DNA of 55,812 nucleotides from Dongia_A sp044226685 (GTDB lineage Bacteria; Pseudomonadota; Alphaproteobacteria; Dongiales; Dongiaceae). Below are positions 1 through 7,424 of this stretch, piece after piece; positions within the stretch are counted from its first letter, which is position 1, and every line of letters begins with the position of its first letter. A program made the translations under genes and the position numbers. The notes beneath the pieces were generated by a model. That model was not told the origin of the DNA, ran no database searches, and worked only from the letters and a program-made list of their open reading frames with translations. The stretch covers positions 1-55,812 of the forward strand of contig JBGAGP010000013.1 of NCBI GenBank assembly GCA_044226685.1. The letters run 5' to 3'.

Positions 1-378
1 CAGAACCATTTCGTCAACGCGAACCCGGCCGACACCAAGCTGGTGCCGATCTCGCGCACCATCGGCGCCGACCGCGTGGTGGACGAGATGCTGTTCTGCT
101 TCACCCATGACCGCGAGATCGACTGGATGCTGCCCGGCGTTCAGCCGACCGGCAAGTATGTCGAAATTCCGCTCGTTGCGATCGTCTGCTTCCGCGGCGA
201 CAAGCTCTATCACGAGCACATCTACTGGGATCAGGCTTCGGTCCTCGCGCAGATCGGATTGATCGACGCGTCCAGGCTGCCCACCGCGGGCATCGAGACG
301 GCGAAGAAGCTGCTCGACGAGACGCAGCCCTCCAACACCATCATGAAGCGCTGGGCCGAAAGCGCCGACAAGGCCTGA
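1..378 (+). CDS. NTF2/SnoaL-like protein, C-terminal part (cut by window edge)
   Basis: The reading frame is already open at base 1 and ends at the TGA at 376-378, so only the C-terminal ~125 residues are present. The visible part has alternating strands and a short helix (VDEMLFCFTHDREIDWMLPG, then GKYVEIPLVAIVCF and HEHIYWDQASVL), which resembles the cone-shaped NTF2/SnoaL fold of small polyketide-cyclase-like or isomerase proteins. An internal GTG at 43 is unlikely to be the start because conserved-looking sequence lies upstream. The next gene starts 4 bp downstream, so it is probably the preceding member of the same catabolic operon. Substrate is unknown; the family call is moderate confidence. 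Confidence 0.6.
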   Translation, partial: QNHFVNANPADTKLVPISRTIGADRVVDEMLFCFTHDREIDWMLPGVQPTGKYVEIPLVAIVCFRGDKLYHEHIYWDQASVLAQIGLIDASRLPTAGIETAKKLLDETQPSNTIMKRWAESADKA

Positions 379-382
379 TGCG

Positions 383-1879
383 ATGAAGAACCCGGTCCTG
401 GACAAGCTGCGCGCCGGCGGCTGCGTCGGCTGCATGTGGACGACCCTGGGCGCCCCGGTCGTCGCCGAACTGATGGTGGAAGAGGGGGCGGACGCCATCG
501 TCTTCGACCTGCAGCATGGCTTGTGGACCATTCCCACGCTGCAGGCGGCGATCGGCGTGGTGCGCGAGAAGGCGGTGCCGCTGATCCGCACCCAGGACGA
601 TTCCTATTTCGCCATCGGCGCGGCGCTGGACAGCGGCGCGATGGGCATCATCGTGCCCGTGGTGGAGACGGCGGAGCAGGCGGAACGCATCGTCCAGGCG
701 GCGAAATACCCGCCCATCGGCAAGCGCTCCTCCGGCGGCATCCGCTCGGTGATCGACGCAAAGGCCATGGTGCCGAAGACCAATGACGCGATCTTCGTCG
801 CCGCGATGATCGAGACCGATCTCGGCGTCGCCAATGCGGCGGCGATCGCAAAGGTGCCCGGCATCGACATGCTGTTCATCGGGCCCTTCGACCTGTCGCT
901 GTCGCTGGGGACCTTTCCCGAATTCGGGCCGAAGCACGAAGCGGCGATGCAGGCGGTCAAGGACGCGGCGCACAAGGCGGGCAAGAGCTGCGGGCTGTTC
1001 ACCATCGGCGAGAGCATGGCGGCCGACCGCCGGCGCCAGGGCTTCCAGATGGCGGTACTGGCCTACGACCAGGACCTGGTCCAGACGGCGTCGAAGGCGC
1101 GCCTGCGCCGCTTCGCCGACCAGCCGGGCAAGGACCTGCTCTCCGGCGCGGTGGCGCTGGTGACGGGCTGCAACCGCGGCATCGGGCCGGAGACGGTGCG
1201 CGCCTTGCTGAAGGCGGGCGCGAAAAAAGTATATGTCGGCTCCCGCAAGCTCGATGGTGTAAAGGCGCTGATCGCCGAGGCGCCGGACAAACTGGTGCCC
1301 GTCGAGCTCGACATTACCAGGCCCGAGCAGATCGCGGCGGCGGCGAAGCTCGCCAAGGACGTCACGCTGCTGGTCAACAACGGCGGGGTGAATTTCAACA
1401 CGCCGCTCTTCGCCATCGAGAGCAGCGACAATGCCCGGCGCGAGATGGAGGTGAACTATTTCGGCACCCTCGCCATGTGCCGCGCGTTCCAGCCGATCCT
1501 GAAAGCGAATAGCGGCGGCGCCATCGTGAACATGCTGTCGATCCTGTCGCTGGTGAATCTGCCGCTGATGGGCTCGCTCTGCGCCTCGAAGGCGGCGTTG
1601 TGGAGCCTGACCCAGGCGCTGCGCGCCGAGCTGAAGGCGCAGGGCACCCATGTCATGGGCGTGCTGCCCGGCGCCGTCGACACCGACATGACCGCCGGCG
1701 TCAACGTGCCGAAGGTGCAGCCGGGCGTGATCGCCGACGCGATCGTGCAGGGGCTGAAATCCCGCGCCGACGAGATCTATCCCGGCGACATGGGCGCCGG
1801 GGTCGCCTTCGGCTTGAGCAGCGATCCCAAGGCGGTCGAACGGGAATTCGCCAACTATCTGCCGGCAGCGCGGGTGTGA
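383..1879 (+). CDS. HpcH/HpaI-family aldolase fused to a short-chain dehydrogenase domain
   Basis: The 498-residue protein has two domains. Residues 1-245 look like a class II HpcH/HpaI aldolase (retro-aldol cleavage of 4-hydroxy-2-oxo acids), with the acid/base motif DLQHG (His45), Arg70 in LIRTQ, and metal ligands Glu144 (MIETDLGVAN) and Asp170 (GPFDLSLSLG). Residues 252-498 are an SDR domain with the NAD(P)-binding motif TGCNRGIG (261-268), LVNNGG and the VNYFG Asn. In the SDR active site Ser386 and Lys403 are present, but the YxxxK Tyr is Leu399 (GSLCASK, codon CTC). No stop or start separates the halves. The two domains are normally separate proteins. The gene leads into a Liv-type transporter, so it may act on an imported oxo or hydroxy acid; the SDR half may be inactive or only bind nucleotide. 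Confidence 0.85.
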   Translation: MKNPVLDKLRAGGCVGCMWTTLGAPVVAELMVEEGADAIVFDLQHGLWTIPTLQAAIGVVREKAVPLIRTQDDSYFAIGAALDSGAMGIIVPVVETAEQAERIVQAAKYPPIGKRSSGGIRSVIDAKAMVPKTNDAIFVAAMIETDLGVANAAAIAKVPGIDMLFIGPFDLSLSLGTFPEFGPKHEAAMQAVKDAAHKAGKSCGLFTIGESMAADRRRQGFQMAVLAYDQDLVQTASKARLRRFADQPGKDLLSGAVALVTGCNRGIGPETVRALLKAGAKKVYVGSRKLDGVKALIAEAPDKLVPVELDITRPEQIAAAAKLAKDVTLLVNNGGVNFNTPLFAIESSDNARREMEVNYFGTLAMCRAFQPILKANSGGAIVNMLSILSLVNLPLMGSLCASKAALWSLTQALRAELKAQGTHVMGVLPGAVDTDMTAGVNVPKVQPGVIADAIVQGLKSRADEIYPGDMGAGVAFGLSSDPKAVEREFANYLPAARV

Positions 1880-1892
1880 CGCTGCTCCGCGC

Positions 1893-2690
1893 ATGATCAA
1901 GGTCGAGCATGTCAGCAAGTCGTTCGGCGGCATCCGTGCCGTGGAGGATTGCTCGCTCGAGGTTGCGAAGGGGTCGGTCACGGGCTTGATCGGCCCGAAC
2001 GGTGCCGGCAAGTCGACCCTGTTCAACATCATCGCCGGACTGATGGCGCCGGATGCTGGCACGATCCGGCTAGATGGCGCGGACGTGACCGGCTGGCCGG
2101 CGCACCGGCTGTTCCATAGGGGCCTCGCGCGCACCTTCCAGATCGCCCAGGAATTCTCGCGCATGACGGTGATCGAGAATCTGATGGCCGTGCCGCCGAA
2201 CCAGTCGGGCGAGAACCTGTTCAAGGCGTGGTTTGCCTGGAACCGGGTGCTGGGCGAGGAGCGCCAGCTCCAGGAGCGCGCGCGCCAAGTGCTGGGCGAA
2301 TTGCGCCTGACGCATCTGGAGCGCGAATACGCGGGCAACCTCTCCGGCGGGCAGAAGAAGCTGCTGGAACTGGGCCGCACCATGATGATCAGCCCGAAGG
2401 TGGTGCTGCTGGACGAGCTGGGCGCCGGCGTCAACCGCACGCTGCTGGGCGAAATCGCCGGCGAGATCGAGCGGTTGAACCGCGCGCACGGCTACACCTT
2501 CTTCGTCATCGAGCACGACATGGACCTGATTGCGCGGTTGTGCCAGCCGGTGATCGTCATGGCCGAAGGCCGCGTGCTGACCCAGGGCAGCATGGCGGAG
2601 ATCCGCCGCAACGAGGCGGTGATCGAAGCCTATCTCGGCGCAAGGCATCACAAGCCGCACCACTCATCGGCCGGGGAGCAGCGCGCATGA
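1893..2690 (+). CDS. livG: Branched-chain amino-acid-type ABC transporter ATPase (LivG-like)
   Basis: This 265-residue cytoplasmic ATPase powers a Liv/HAAT-family importer. Visible motifs are Walker A GPNGAGKS (34-41), the signature LSGGQKK (150-156), Walker B VVLLDE (170-175) and the H-loop His208 in EHDMDL. The D-loop reads DELGAGVN where LivG proteins usually have DEPxAGVN. The extended C-terminal tail after the H-loop is typical of LivG. It begins 13 bp after the aldolase fusion and overlaps livF by 4 bp (ATGA at 2687-2690), indicating translational coupling. The transported substrate is not necessarily a branched-chain amino acid; the neighbours suggest a catabolic organic or amino acid. 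Confidence 0.9.
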   Translation: MIKVEHVSKSFGGIRAVEDCSLEVAKGSVTGLIGPNGAGKSTLFNIIAGLMAPDAGTIRLDGADVTGWPAHRLFHRGLARTFQIAQEFSRMTVIENLMAVPPNQSGENLFKAWFAWNRVLGEERQLQERARQVLGELRLTHLEREYAGNLSGGQKKLLELGRTMMISPKVVLLDELGAGVNRTLLGEIAGEIERLNRAHGYTFFVIEHDMDLIARLCQPVIVMAEGRVLTQGSMAEIRRNEAVIEAYLGARHHKPHHSSAGEQRA

Positions 2691-3391
2691 GCCTGCTCAG
2701 CGTCGAGAACCTGGTGGCGGGCTACGGCCCGGTTGATATCCTGCAGGGCGTCTCGCTCACGGTCGAGCTTGGCCAGATCGCCGTCGTCATCGGCTCGAAC
2801 GGCGCCGGCAAGTCGACGGCGATGAAGGCGATCTTCGGCCTGGCCCAGGTGCGCGGCGGGCGCGTGATGTTCGAGGGCGCGGAGATCACACGCCTGCCGG
2901 CGGATGCGCTGTGCGGCCGTGGCATCGCCTATGTGCCGCAGGAGCGCAACGTCTTCCGCACCTTGAGCGTGCGCGAGAACCTCGAGATGGGGGCGTTCCT
3001 GAAGCCCGGCAACATCGCGCGCCGCATCGAGGAGGTGCTGGGCCTGTTCCCGCCTTTGCGCGAGAAGCTGAAGCAGGCGGCCGGTGAGCTCTCGGGTGGC
3101 CAGCGGCAGATGGTGGCGATGGGCCGTGCGCTGATGCTGGAGCCGAAGCTGCTGATGCTGGACGAGCCGACTGCGGGCCTGTCGCCGCTCTACATGGACC
3201 AGATCTTCGACCGCATCGTCGCGGTGAACAAGGCCGGGATCGGCGTCCTGCTGGTCGAGCAGAACGCCAAGCAGGCCCTCGCCATCGCCCATACCGGCTA
3301 TGTTCTCGCCACCGGCCGCAACCGCTTCACGGACACCGCCGCGAACCTGCTGGCGAACCGGGAAGTGGCCGAGAGTTTCCTGGGTGGGTAG
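2687..3391 (+). CDS. livF: Branched-chain amino-acid-type ABC transporter ATPase (LivF-like)
   Basis: The second ATPase of the Liv-type importer has 234 residues. It has Walker A GSNGAGKS (36-43), signature ELSGGQRQ, Walker B LLMLDEP with the TAGLSP D-loop typical of LivF, and the H-loop replaced by the Q/N form VEQNAKQAL that LivF proteins commonly carry. The start is the ATG overlapping the livG stop; a longer upstream frame exists only as a shadow. The downstream permease gene livH is separated by about 280 bp that contain a repeat element, so the ATPase and permease parts of the operon are interrupted by that repeat. Confidence 0.92.
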   Translation: MSLLSVENLVAGYGPVDILQGVSLTVELGQIAVVIGSNGAGKSTAMKAIFGLAQVRGGRVMFEGAEITRLPADALCGRGIAYVPQERNVFRTLSVRENLEMGAFLKPGNIARRIEEVLGLFPPLREKLKQAAGELSGGQRQMVAMGRALMLEPKLLMLDEPTAGLSPLYMDQIFDRIVAVNKAGIGVLLVEQNAKQALAIAHTGYVLATGRNRFTDTAANLLANREVAESFLGG

Positions 3392-3436
3392 GGCAATGCC
3401 AGGGAAACTCAACACAAGCCACACACTCGCTGAGCT

Positions 3437-3649
3437 CCTTCCCCCCACCGCCGACGAATGTCGGCATGCGCCGACGGGGCGGGGGAAGGTGGGGAAGGGG
3501 GATGTTGCAGCGTCCGGTATCTCCACGGTGAACGCTCGCCTATCGCCTCCGGCGATGCGCGTCCGCAGGACGCGACCCCCCATCCGGCTCCGACTAGGCT
3601 CACTGCGCTCGCCAAGTCTCCGCTGCCTTCCCCCGCAAGGGGGGAAAGG
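3437..3649. repeat. Dispersed repeat, copy A (inside the liv operon)
   Basis: One of four related copies in this window. It starts with CCTTCCCCCC and ends with a C-rich/G-rich hairpin (CCTTCCCCCGCAAGG...). In the other copies the two ends are reverse complements of each other. In copy A the left hairpin loop is enlarged by an extra palindromic stretch (CCGACG...CGTCGG-like, about 3447-3475). The core contains the conserved small hairpin TCGCCTCCGGCGA and a GCGCGTCCGCAGGACGCG stem-loop. No coding sequence is seen between livF (ends 3391) and livH (starts 3674). The G-rich right end is followed by GGGGGAAGG, which serves as the livH Shine-Dalgarno. It is likely a non-autonomous mobile or BIME-like repeat. 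Confidence 0.85.
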
Positions 3650-3673
3650 TCTTGAGATTGGGGGGAAGGTCTG

Positions 3674-4567
3674 ATGGACGGCCTCAGCGATTTCATCAAC
3701 CTGTATCTGCTACCCGGCCTCGTGGTCGGCTGCATCTATGCGCTGGGCGCCATCGGCATCTCGCTGCTGTTCGGCATCCTGCGCTTCGCGCATTTCGCCC
3801 ATGGCGACATGATGACCCTCGGCGCCTATCTGGCGATCATCTTCACCGGGTCCCTGGGCTGGAGTCCTTATGCGGCACTGCCGATCGCGGTCATCGGCGC
3901 GGCGCTGGTGGCGTTGGGCCTCGATCGCGTCTTCTACAAGCCGTTCCGGCGCTCGCCCGGCATCGTCTCGGTCATCGCTTCCTTCGGCGTCATGCTGATG
4001 CTGCGCTCGGCGATCCAGCTGATCTGGGGCGTCGACGTGAAGACCTACGACATCGGCATCCGGTTCCCGATGGAATTCGGCCTGCTCAAGATCGCGCCGC
4101 GCCAGGTGACCATCGTGCTGGTGACGGCGGCGCTGGTGGTGGCGCTGCACCTGTTCCTCAGCCGCACGCGCCTCGGCAAGGCGATGCGCGCGGTCAGCGA
4201 CGACGCCGACCTGGCGCGGGTCAGCGGCATCAACGTGGAGCAGGTGATCCGCTGGACCTGGATCATCGGCGCCGGCCTCGCCGCCGCGGGCGGCGTCTTC
4301 ATCGGCATCCAGACCAAGGTGCATCCCAACATGGGGTGGGACCTGCTGCTGCCCCTGTTCGCTGCCGCCGTTCTGGGCGGCATCGGCCGACCCTATGGCG
4401 CGGTGGCGGGCGGGCTCGCCATCGGCCTCACCCAGGAGCTGGCGACCTATCGCTGGTTCTCCGACCAGCCGTTTGTCGATCCCGGCTACAAGCCGGCGGT
4501 CGCCTTCTCGGTCATGGTGATCATGCTGATCTGGCGGCCGACGGGCCTGTTCAAGGGAAGGACCTGA
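3674..4567 (+). CDS. livH: Branched-chain amino-acid-type ABC permease (LivH-like)
   Basis: This 297-residue inner-membrane permease is almost entirely hydrophobic segments (roughly eight membrane spans). It has the LivH hallmark near the N-terminus: GCIYALGAIGISLLFGILR followed by FAHGDMMTLGAY. The cytoplasmic coupling stretch RAVSDDADLARVSGIN is also typical. An excellent Shine-Dalgarno (GGGGGAAGG) precedes the ATG by 4 bp. It is followed by livM after 2 bp. It pairs with LivM to form the channel driven by LivG and LivF. Confidence 0.92.
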   Translation: MDGLSDFINLYLLPGLVVGCIYALGAIGISLLFGILRFAHFAHGDMMTLGAYLAIIFTGSLGWSPYAALPIAVIGAALVALGLDRVFYKPFRRSPGIVSVIASFGVMLMLRSAIQLIWGVDVKTYDIGIRFPMEFGLLKIAPRQVTIVLVTAALVVALHLFLSRTRLGKAMRAVSDDADLARVSGINVEQVIRWTWIIGAGLAAAGGVFIGIQTKVHPNMGWDLLLPLFAAAVLGGIGRPYGAVAGGLAIGLTQELATYRWFSDQPFVDPGYKPAVAFSVMVIMLIWRPTGLFKGRT

Positions 4568-4569
4568 GC

Positions 4570-5538
4570 ATGACCCTGGTCGGCTTCTTCAGCTACCTGA
4601 TCGCGCTCGGCACCATGAGCGGCCTCTACGCGCTGCTCTGCCTGGGCCTGAACCTGCAATGGGGGTTCGCCGGGCTGTTCAACGCGGGCATCGCCGCCTT
4701 CTTCGCCATCGGCGCCTATGTGGCGGCGATCCTGACCTCGCCGGAAAGTGCGGCACATCTGGGTGGCTTCGGGCTGCCCTATGTCGTCGCCTGGCCGGCG
4801 GCGATGGCGGCGGGCGGTCTCCTCGCCTGGGCGGTCGGGCGCGTCTGCCTTGGCCTGCAGGGCGACTACCTCGCCATGGCCAGCATCGGCATCGCCGAGG
4901 TGCTGCGTATCTTCATAAAGAACGAGGAATGGCTGACCGGCGGCACCCGCGGCATCGCCTCGATCCCGCGCCCGTTCGAGGCGCTGCTGCCGCAGCCTTG
5001 GAACGGCCTGGCCTTCCTCGGCGTGATCGTCGTGCTGGTGGGCATTGTCTATCTGGCGGCGGAGCGCGCCTGGGTCTCGCCCTGGGGCCGCGCCCTGCGC
5101 GCGATCCGCGACAGCGACGTGGCGGCGGCGGCCATCGGCAAGGACGTGAAGCAGTTCCGCCTCGAGGCCTTCGTTCTGGGCGCCATGGTGATGGCCCTGG
5201 CCGGCGCCTTGTCGGCGCACTATTTCAAGTTCCTCGGCACCACGGCGACTGAGCCGCTGATGGTGACCTTCCTGGTCTGGGTCATGCTGATCGTCGGCGG
5301 CAGCGGCAACAACCGCGGCGCGATCCTCGGCGCCATGCTGATCTGGCTGATCTGGTCGGGCACCGAATTGCTGACCAACCGCCTGCCGGCGGAATGGATC
5401 ACCCGCACCAGCTACATCCGCGTGCTGCTGATCGGCCTGTTGTTGCAGGTGGTGCTGCAGAAGTTCGGCAAGGGCCTGCTGCCGGAGAAGCCGCCGCGCA
5501 TGGCCGGCGCTCAGGCGAGGGACGAGACCAGGTCCTGA
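4570..5538 (+). CDS. livM: Branched-chain amino-acid-type ABC permease (LivM-like)
   Basis: This 322-residue membrane permease has LivM-type motifs: GLYALLCLGLNLQWGFAGLFN with GIAAFFAIGAYV in the first spans, LGLQGDYLAMASIGIAEVLR, and the coupling region GRALRAIRDSDVAAAAIGKDV. The ATG at 4570 directly follows the livH stop. The last 28 bp overlap the 3' end of the convergent dehalogenase gene. No substrate-binding gene lies in this operon; the nearest candidate receptor is the lipoprotein gene at 7425-8783 on the other strand. Confidence 0.92.
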   Translation: MTLVGFFSYLIALGTMSGLYALLCLGLNLQWGFAGLFNAGIAAFFAIGAYVAAILTSPESAAHLGGFGLPYVVAWPAAMAAGGLLAWAVGRVCLGLQGDYLAMASIGIAEVLRIFIKNEEWLTGGTRGIASIPRPFEALLPQPWNGLAFLGVIVVLVGIVYLAAERAWVSPWGRALRAIRDSDVAAAAIGKDVKQFRLEAFVLGAMVMALAGALSAHYFKFLGTTATEPLMVTFLVWVMLIVGGSGNNRGAILGAMLIWLIWSGTELLTNRLPAEWITRTSYIRVLLIGLLLQVVLQKFGKGLLPEKPPRMAGAQARDETRS

Positions 5539-6176
5539 AGGCTGGCGACGATCCGCGCGCCGCGCGGCAAATCGTATTCCGGCGGTTGCCCGGCGCGGTT
5601 GATCCAGAACGTGCGGAAGCCGAAGGCGGCGGCCCCTCCGGCATCCCAGGCATTGGAGGAGACGAAAGCGATCTCTCCGGCACTGGCGCCGGCCCAGGCG
5701 CGGCCGAGCTCGTAGACGCGCCGGTCCGGCTTGAAGATGCGCAGCGGCGCCACCGAGAGCACGGCATCGAGCTGCGGCTTCAGCCCGCTGGAGACGAGGC
5801 CGCTTTCCAGCATGTCCGGATCGCCATTGGAAAGTGCGGCGAGGCGCAGGCCGTTGCGGCGCAACTGGGCCAGAACGGCCTCGGCTTCGCCGTAGGCCGC
5901 CAGCTGCTCATAGGCGCCGAGCAAGGATGCGCGGAGATCGGACCCGGCAGCGCCGTACGCTGCCAGGGCGAAATCGAGCGCCGCCTCGGTCAGGGTCCGG
6001 AAACTGCGGTATTCCCCGCGCAGCGAATAGACCCAGGTGTATTCCAGCTGCTTCTGCCGCCACAGGCGGGAAACCGCATCGGCTTGCGGTCCCAGCGCGC
6101 CGCCCTCCCGCGCGATGGCCGAATGCACGTCGAGCAAAGTGCCGTAAACATCGAACAGGATTGCCTGAATCGCCAT
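5511..6176 (-). CDS. Haloacid dehalogenase type II (HAD superfamily)
   Basis: The 221-residue protein is of the L-2-haloacid dehalogenase type, which hydrolyses 2-haloalkanoates to 2-hydroxy acids by an aspartyl-ester mechanism. Motif I is FDVYGTLLDV (nucleophile Asp), motif II is LSNGD, motif III Lys is in IFKPDRRVYELG, and the acidic motif region is FVSSNAWDAGGAAAFGF. The LRGEYRSF loop supplies the conserved Arg of type II enzymes. The ATG at 6176 (MAIQAILFD) fits the family start; a TTG six codons upstream is less likely. Its 3' end overlaps livM. The native substrate may not be halogenated. Confidence 0.87.
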   Translation of the reverse strand: MAIQAILFDVYGTLLDVHSAIAREGGALGPQADAVSRLWRQKQLEYTWVYSLRGEYRSFRTLTEAALDFALAAYGAAGSDLRASLLGAYEQLAAYGEAEAVLAQLRRNGLRLAALSNGDPDMLESGLVSSGLKPQLDAVLSVAPLRIFKPDRRVYELGRAWAGASAGEIAFVSSNAWDAGGAAAFGFRTFWINRAGQPPEYDLPRGARIVASLQDLVSSLA

Positions 6177-6222
6177 CGGTAAAATGTCCCGCAAATTGTG
6201 CCGAGCCGGGGCCGGAGCGGCA

Positions 6223-6238
6223 TTAAAGCCGCCTTAAC
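6223..6238 (+). promoter_or_regulatory. CtrA-type binding box
   Basis: The sequence is TTAA, seven bases (AGCCGCC), then TTAAC, an exact match to the alphaproteobacterial CtrA consensus TTAA-N7-TTAAC. It lies 62 bp upstream of the receiver-domain gene starting at 6300 and 47 bp upstream of the divergent dehalogenase start. TTAA is rare in this high-GC DNA, so a chance match is less likely. Inference: the receiver/Hpt-like pair is in the CtrA regulon. Confidence 0.6.
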
Positions 6239-6299
6239 AGGTGCGGTGCCTAGAATCGCATGGTTCTCAACGGGTGGTCAATTTTCGGGGTTGCCCGCT

Positions 6300-6902
6300 A
6301 TGGCTGGCAAGCGAAGCAGGACGCAACGAAGCACCGCGCCGGTGGCAGCGCCGCCGCCGACACCGCAACGCCGCATGTTCGCGCGCGAGGTGCCGGCGCT
6401 GGATCTCAGCGCCATCTCGCTCTGCGTCATCAACGACAACGAATTCCTGCGCTCCTACATGGAGCGGCTGTTCGGCATCATGCGGGTGGGTCGCGTGGTC
6501 ACCTTCGAGAATACCGCCATCGCCCGCGAACGCATGACCGCCGCCAATCCCGACATCGTCATGATCGACCTGGACCTGGCCGGCCAGGACGGGCTGGACC
6601 TCGTGCGCAGCATCCGCAAGGGCGAGGTGGGCATCCGCAACGACGCGGCGATCCTGGTGTGCTCCGCCTTCGTCGACCGCGACTACGTGCTGAAGGCGCG
6701 GAACAACGGCATCAACTGGACCCTGGTGAAGCCGCTCAGCTTCCGCCGCTTGTACGAGGGCCTGGCGCGGGTCATCCTCGACGAGCGGCCCTTCGTCGAT
6801 TGCGACGCCTATACCGGCCCGGACCGCCGCCTGCTGGTGGGCATCAGCGGCTATGACGGGTTCGAGCGCCGCAAACCCAAGCAGCCGGAGACGGGCGCAT
6901 GA
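6300..6902 (+). CDS. Single-domain receiver (CheY-like) response regulator
   Basis: The 200-residue protein has a basic, Pro/Ala-rich N-terminal extension (1-35) and a receiver domain (about 38-165). The phosphoacceptor is Asp90 in VMIDLDLAGQDG, the conserved Lys is Lys144 in LVKP, and the acidic pocket reads N45-D46 instead of two acidic residues. A short C-terminal tail contains DRR and ERR motifs (GPDRRLL, FERRKP) and no DNA-binding domain. The ATG at 6300 was chosen because the receiver begins soon after. It overlaps the next gene by 4 bp (ATGA). With the CtrA box upstream it is probably part of a motility or cell-cycle signalling network. Confidence 0.85.
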   Translation: MAGKRSRTQRSTAPVAAPPPTPQRRMFAREVPALDLSAISLCVINDNEFLRSYMERLFGIMRVGRVVTFENTAIARERMTAANPDIVMIDLDLAGQDGLDLVRSIRKGEVGIRNDAAILVCSAFVDRDYVLKARNNGINWTLVKPLSFRRLYEGLARVILDERPFVDCDAYTGPDRRLLVGISGYDGFERRKPKQPETGA

Positions 6903-7339
6903 GCCAGGCCTTGCGCGACAAGGTGCAGGAGATCCCGCAGATCAAGCTGCGCCAGATGGAAGCCGACGCCAGCATCGCCATGCTGGAGCTCAGTGCCTCC
7001 TTCCGCAAGCATGTCAACGGCGCGCTGCGCGACATGTTCATCCTGCTGGCCGATCCGGACCCCGAGGACGAGGAATGGCGCCGGCGCATGCACGGCCTGG
7101 CGCGCGACCTGCAGGGTGCCGGCGGTTCCTTCGACTACGCGCTGCTGATCATCATCGGCGAGGTGATGTGCCAGACCATCAAGGACCTGGCGGAGTCGAA
7201 CCAGCAGGCGCTGCAACGCCGGATCGCCGCCTACGCCGCGGCGCTCGACGCCGTCATCAAGGTCGACCTGAAGGGCGACGGCGGCGACAACGGCCGCAAA
7301 CTGCTCTCGGTGCTGCAGATCGAGCCGCCGGCAGCTTAG
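6899..7339 (+). CDS. Hpt-like protein lacking the canonical phospho-histidine
   Basis: This 146-residue helical protein has a segment RDLQGAGGSFDYALL (69-83) that aligns with the phosphotransfer motif HD(I/L)KGxGGSFGY of histidine phosphotransfer domains. The phosphoacceptor position holds Arg69 rather than His, and the following Lys is Gln72. The only nearby His is His65, one helical turn earlier (MHGLARD). It is translationally coupled to the receiver gene, suggesting the two proteins interact. It may be a non-phosphorylatable binding partner, or His65 may substitute; both are inference. Confidence 0.7.
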   Translation: MSQALRDKVQEIPQIKLRQMEADASIAMLELSASFRKHVNGALRDMFILLADPDPEDEEWRRRMHGLARDLQGAGGSFDYALLIIIGEVMCQTIKDLAESNQQALQRRIAAYAAALDAVIKVDLKGDGGDNGRKLLSVLQIEPPAA

Positions 7340-7376
7340 CCAGCGCGAAGCAGGTTTCGCATCTGCCGAAGAAAAA

Positions 7377-7400
7377 AGGGGCCCGCGAGAGCGGGCCCCT
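7377..7400 (-). terminator. Rho-independent terminator
   Basis: A perfect 10-bp stem (AGGGGCCCGC / GCGGGCCCCT) with a GAGA loop lies between converging genes. On the minus strand it is followed by six T (7372-7377 region read in reverse), so it mainly terminates the receptor lipoprotein gene at 7425. On the plus strand it has only a short TTT, so it may work weakly for the Hpt-like gene as well. Confidence 0.85.
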
Positions 7401-7424
7401 TTCGTGTTTCCGATCCGCGCCGTC

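Noticed and set aside
341..2440. A 699-codon minus-strand open frame antisense to the aldolase-SDR and livG genes
   Set aside because: It covers genes with clear motifs on the other strand and its translation is Arg/His/Asp-rich without a recognisable family; such shadows are common at high GC.
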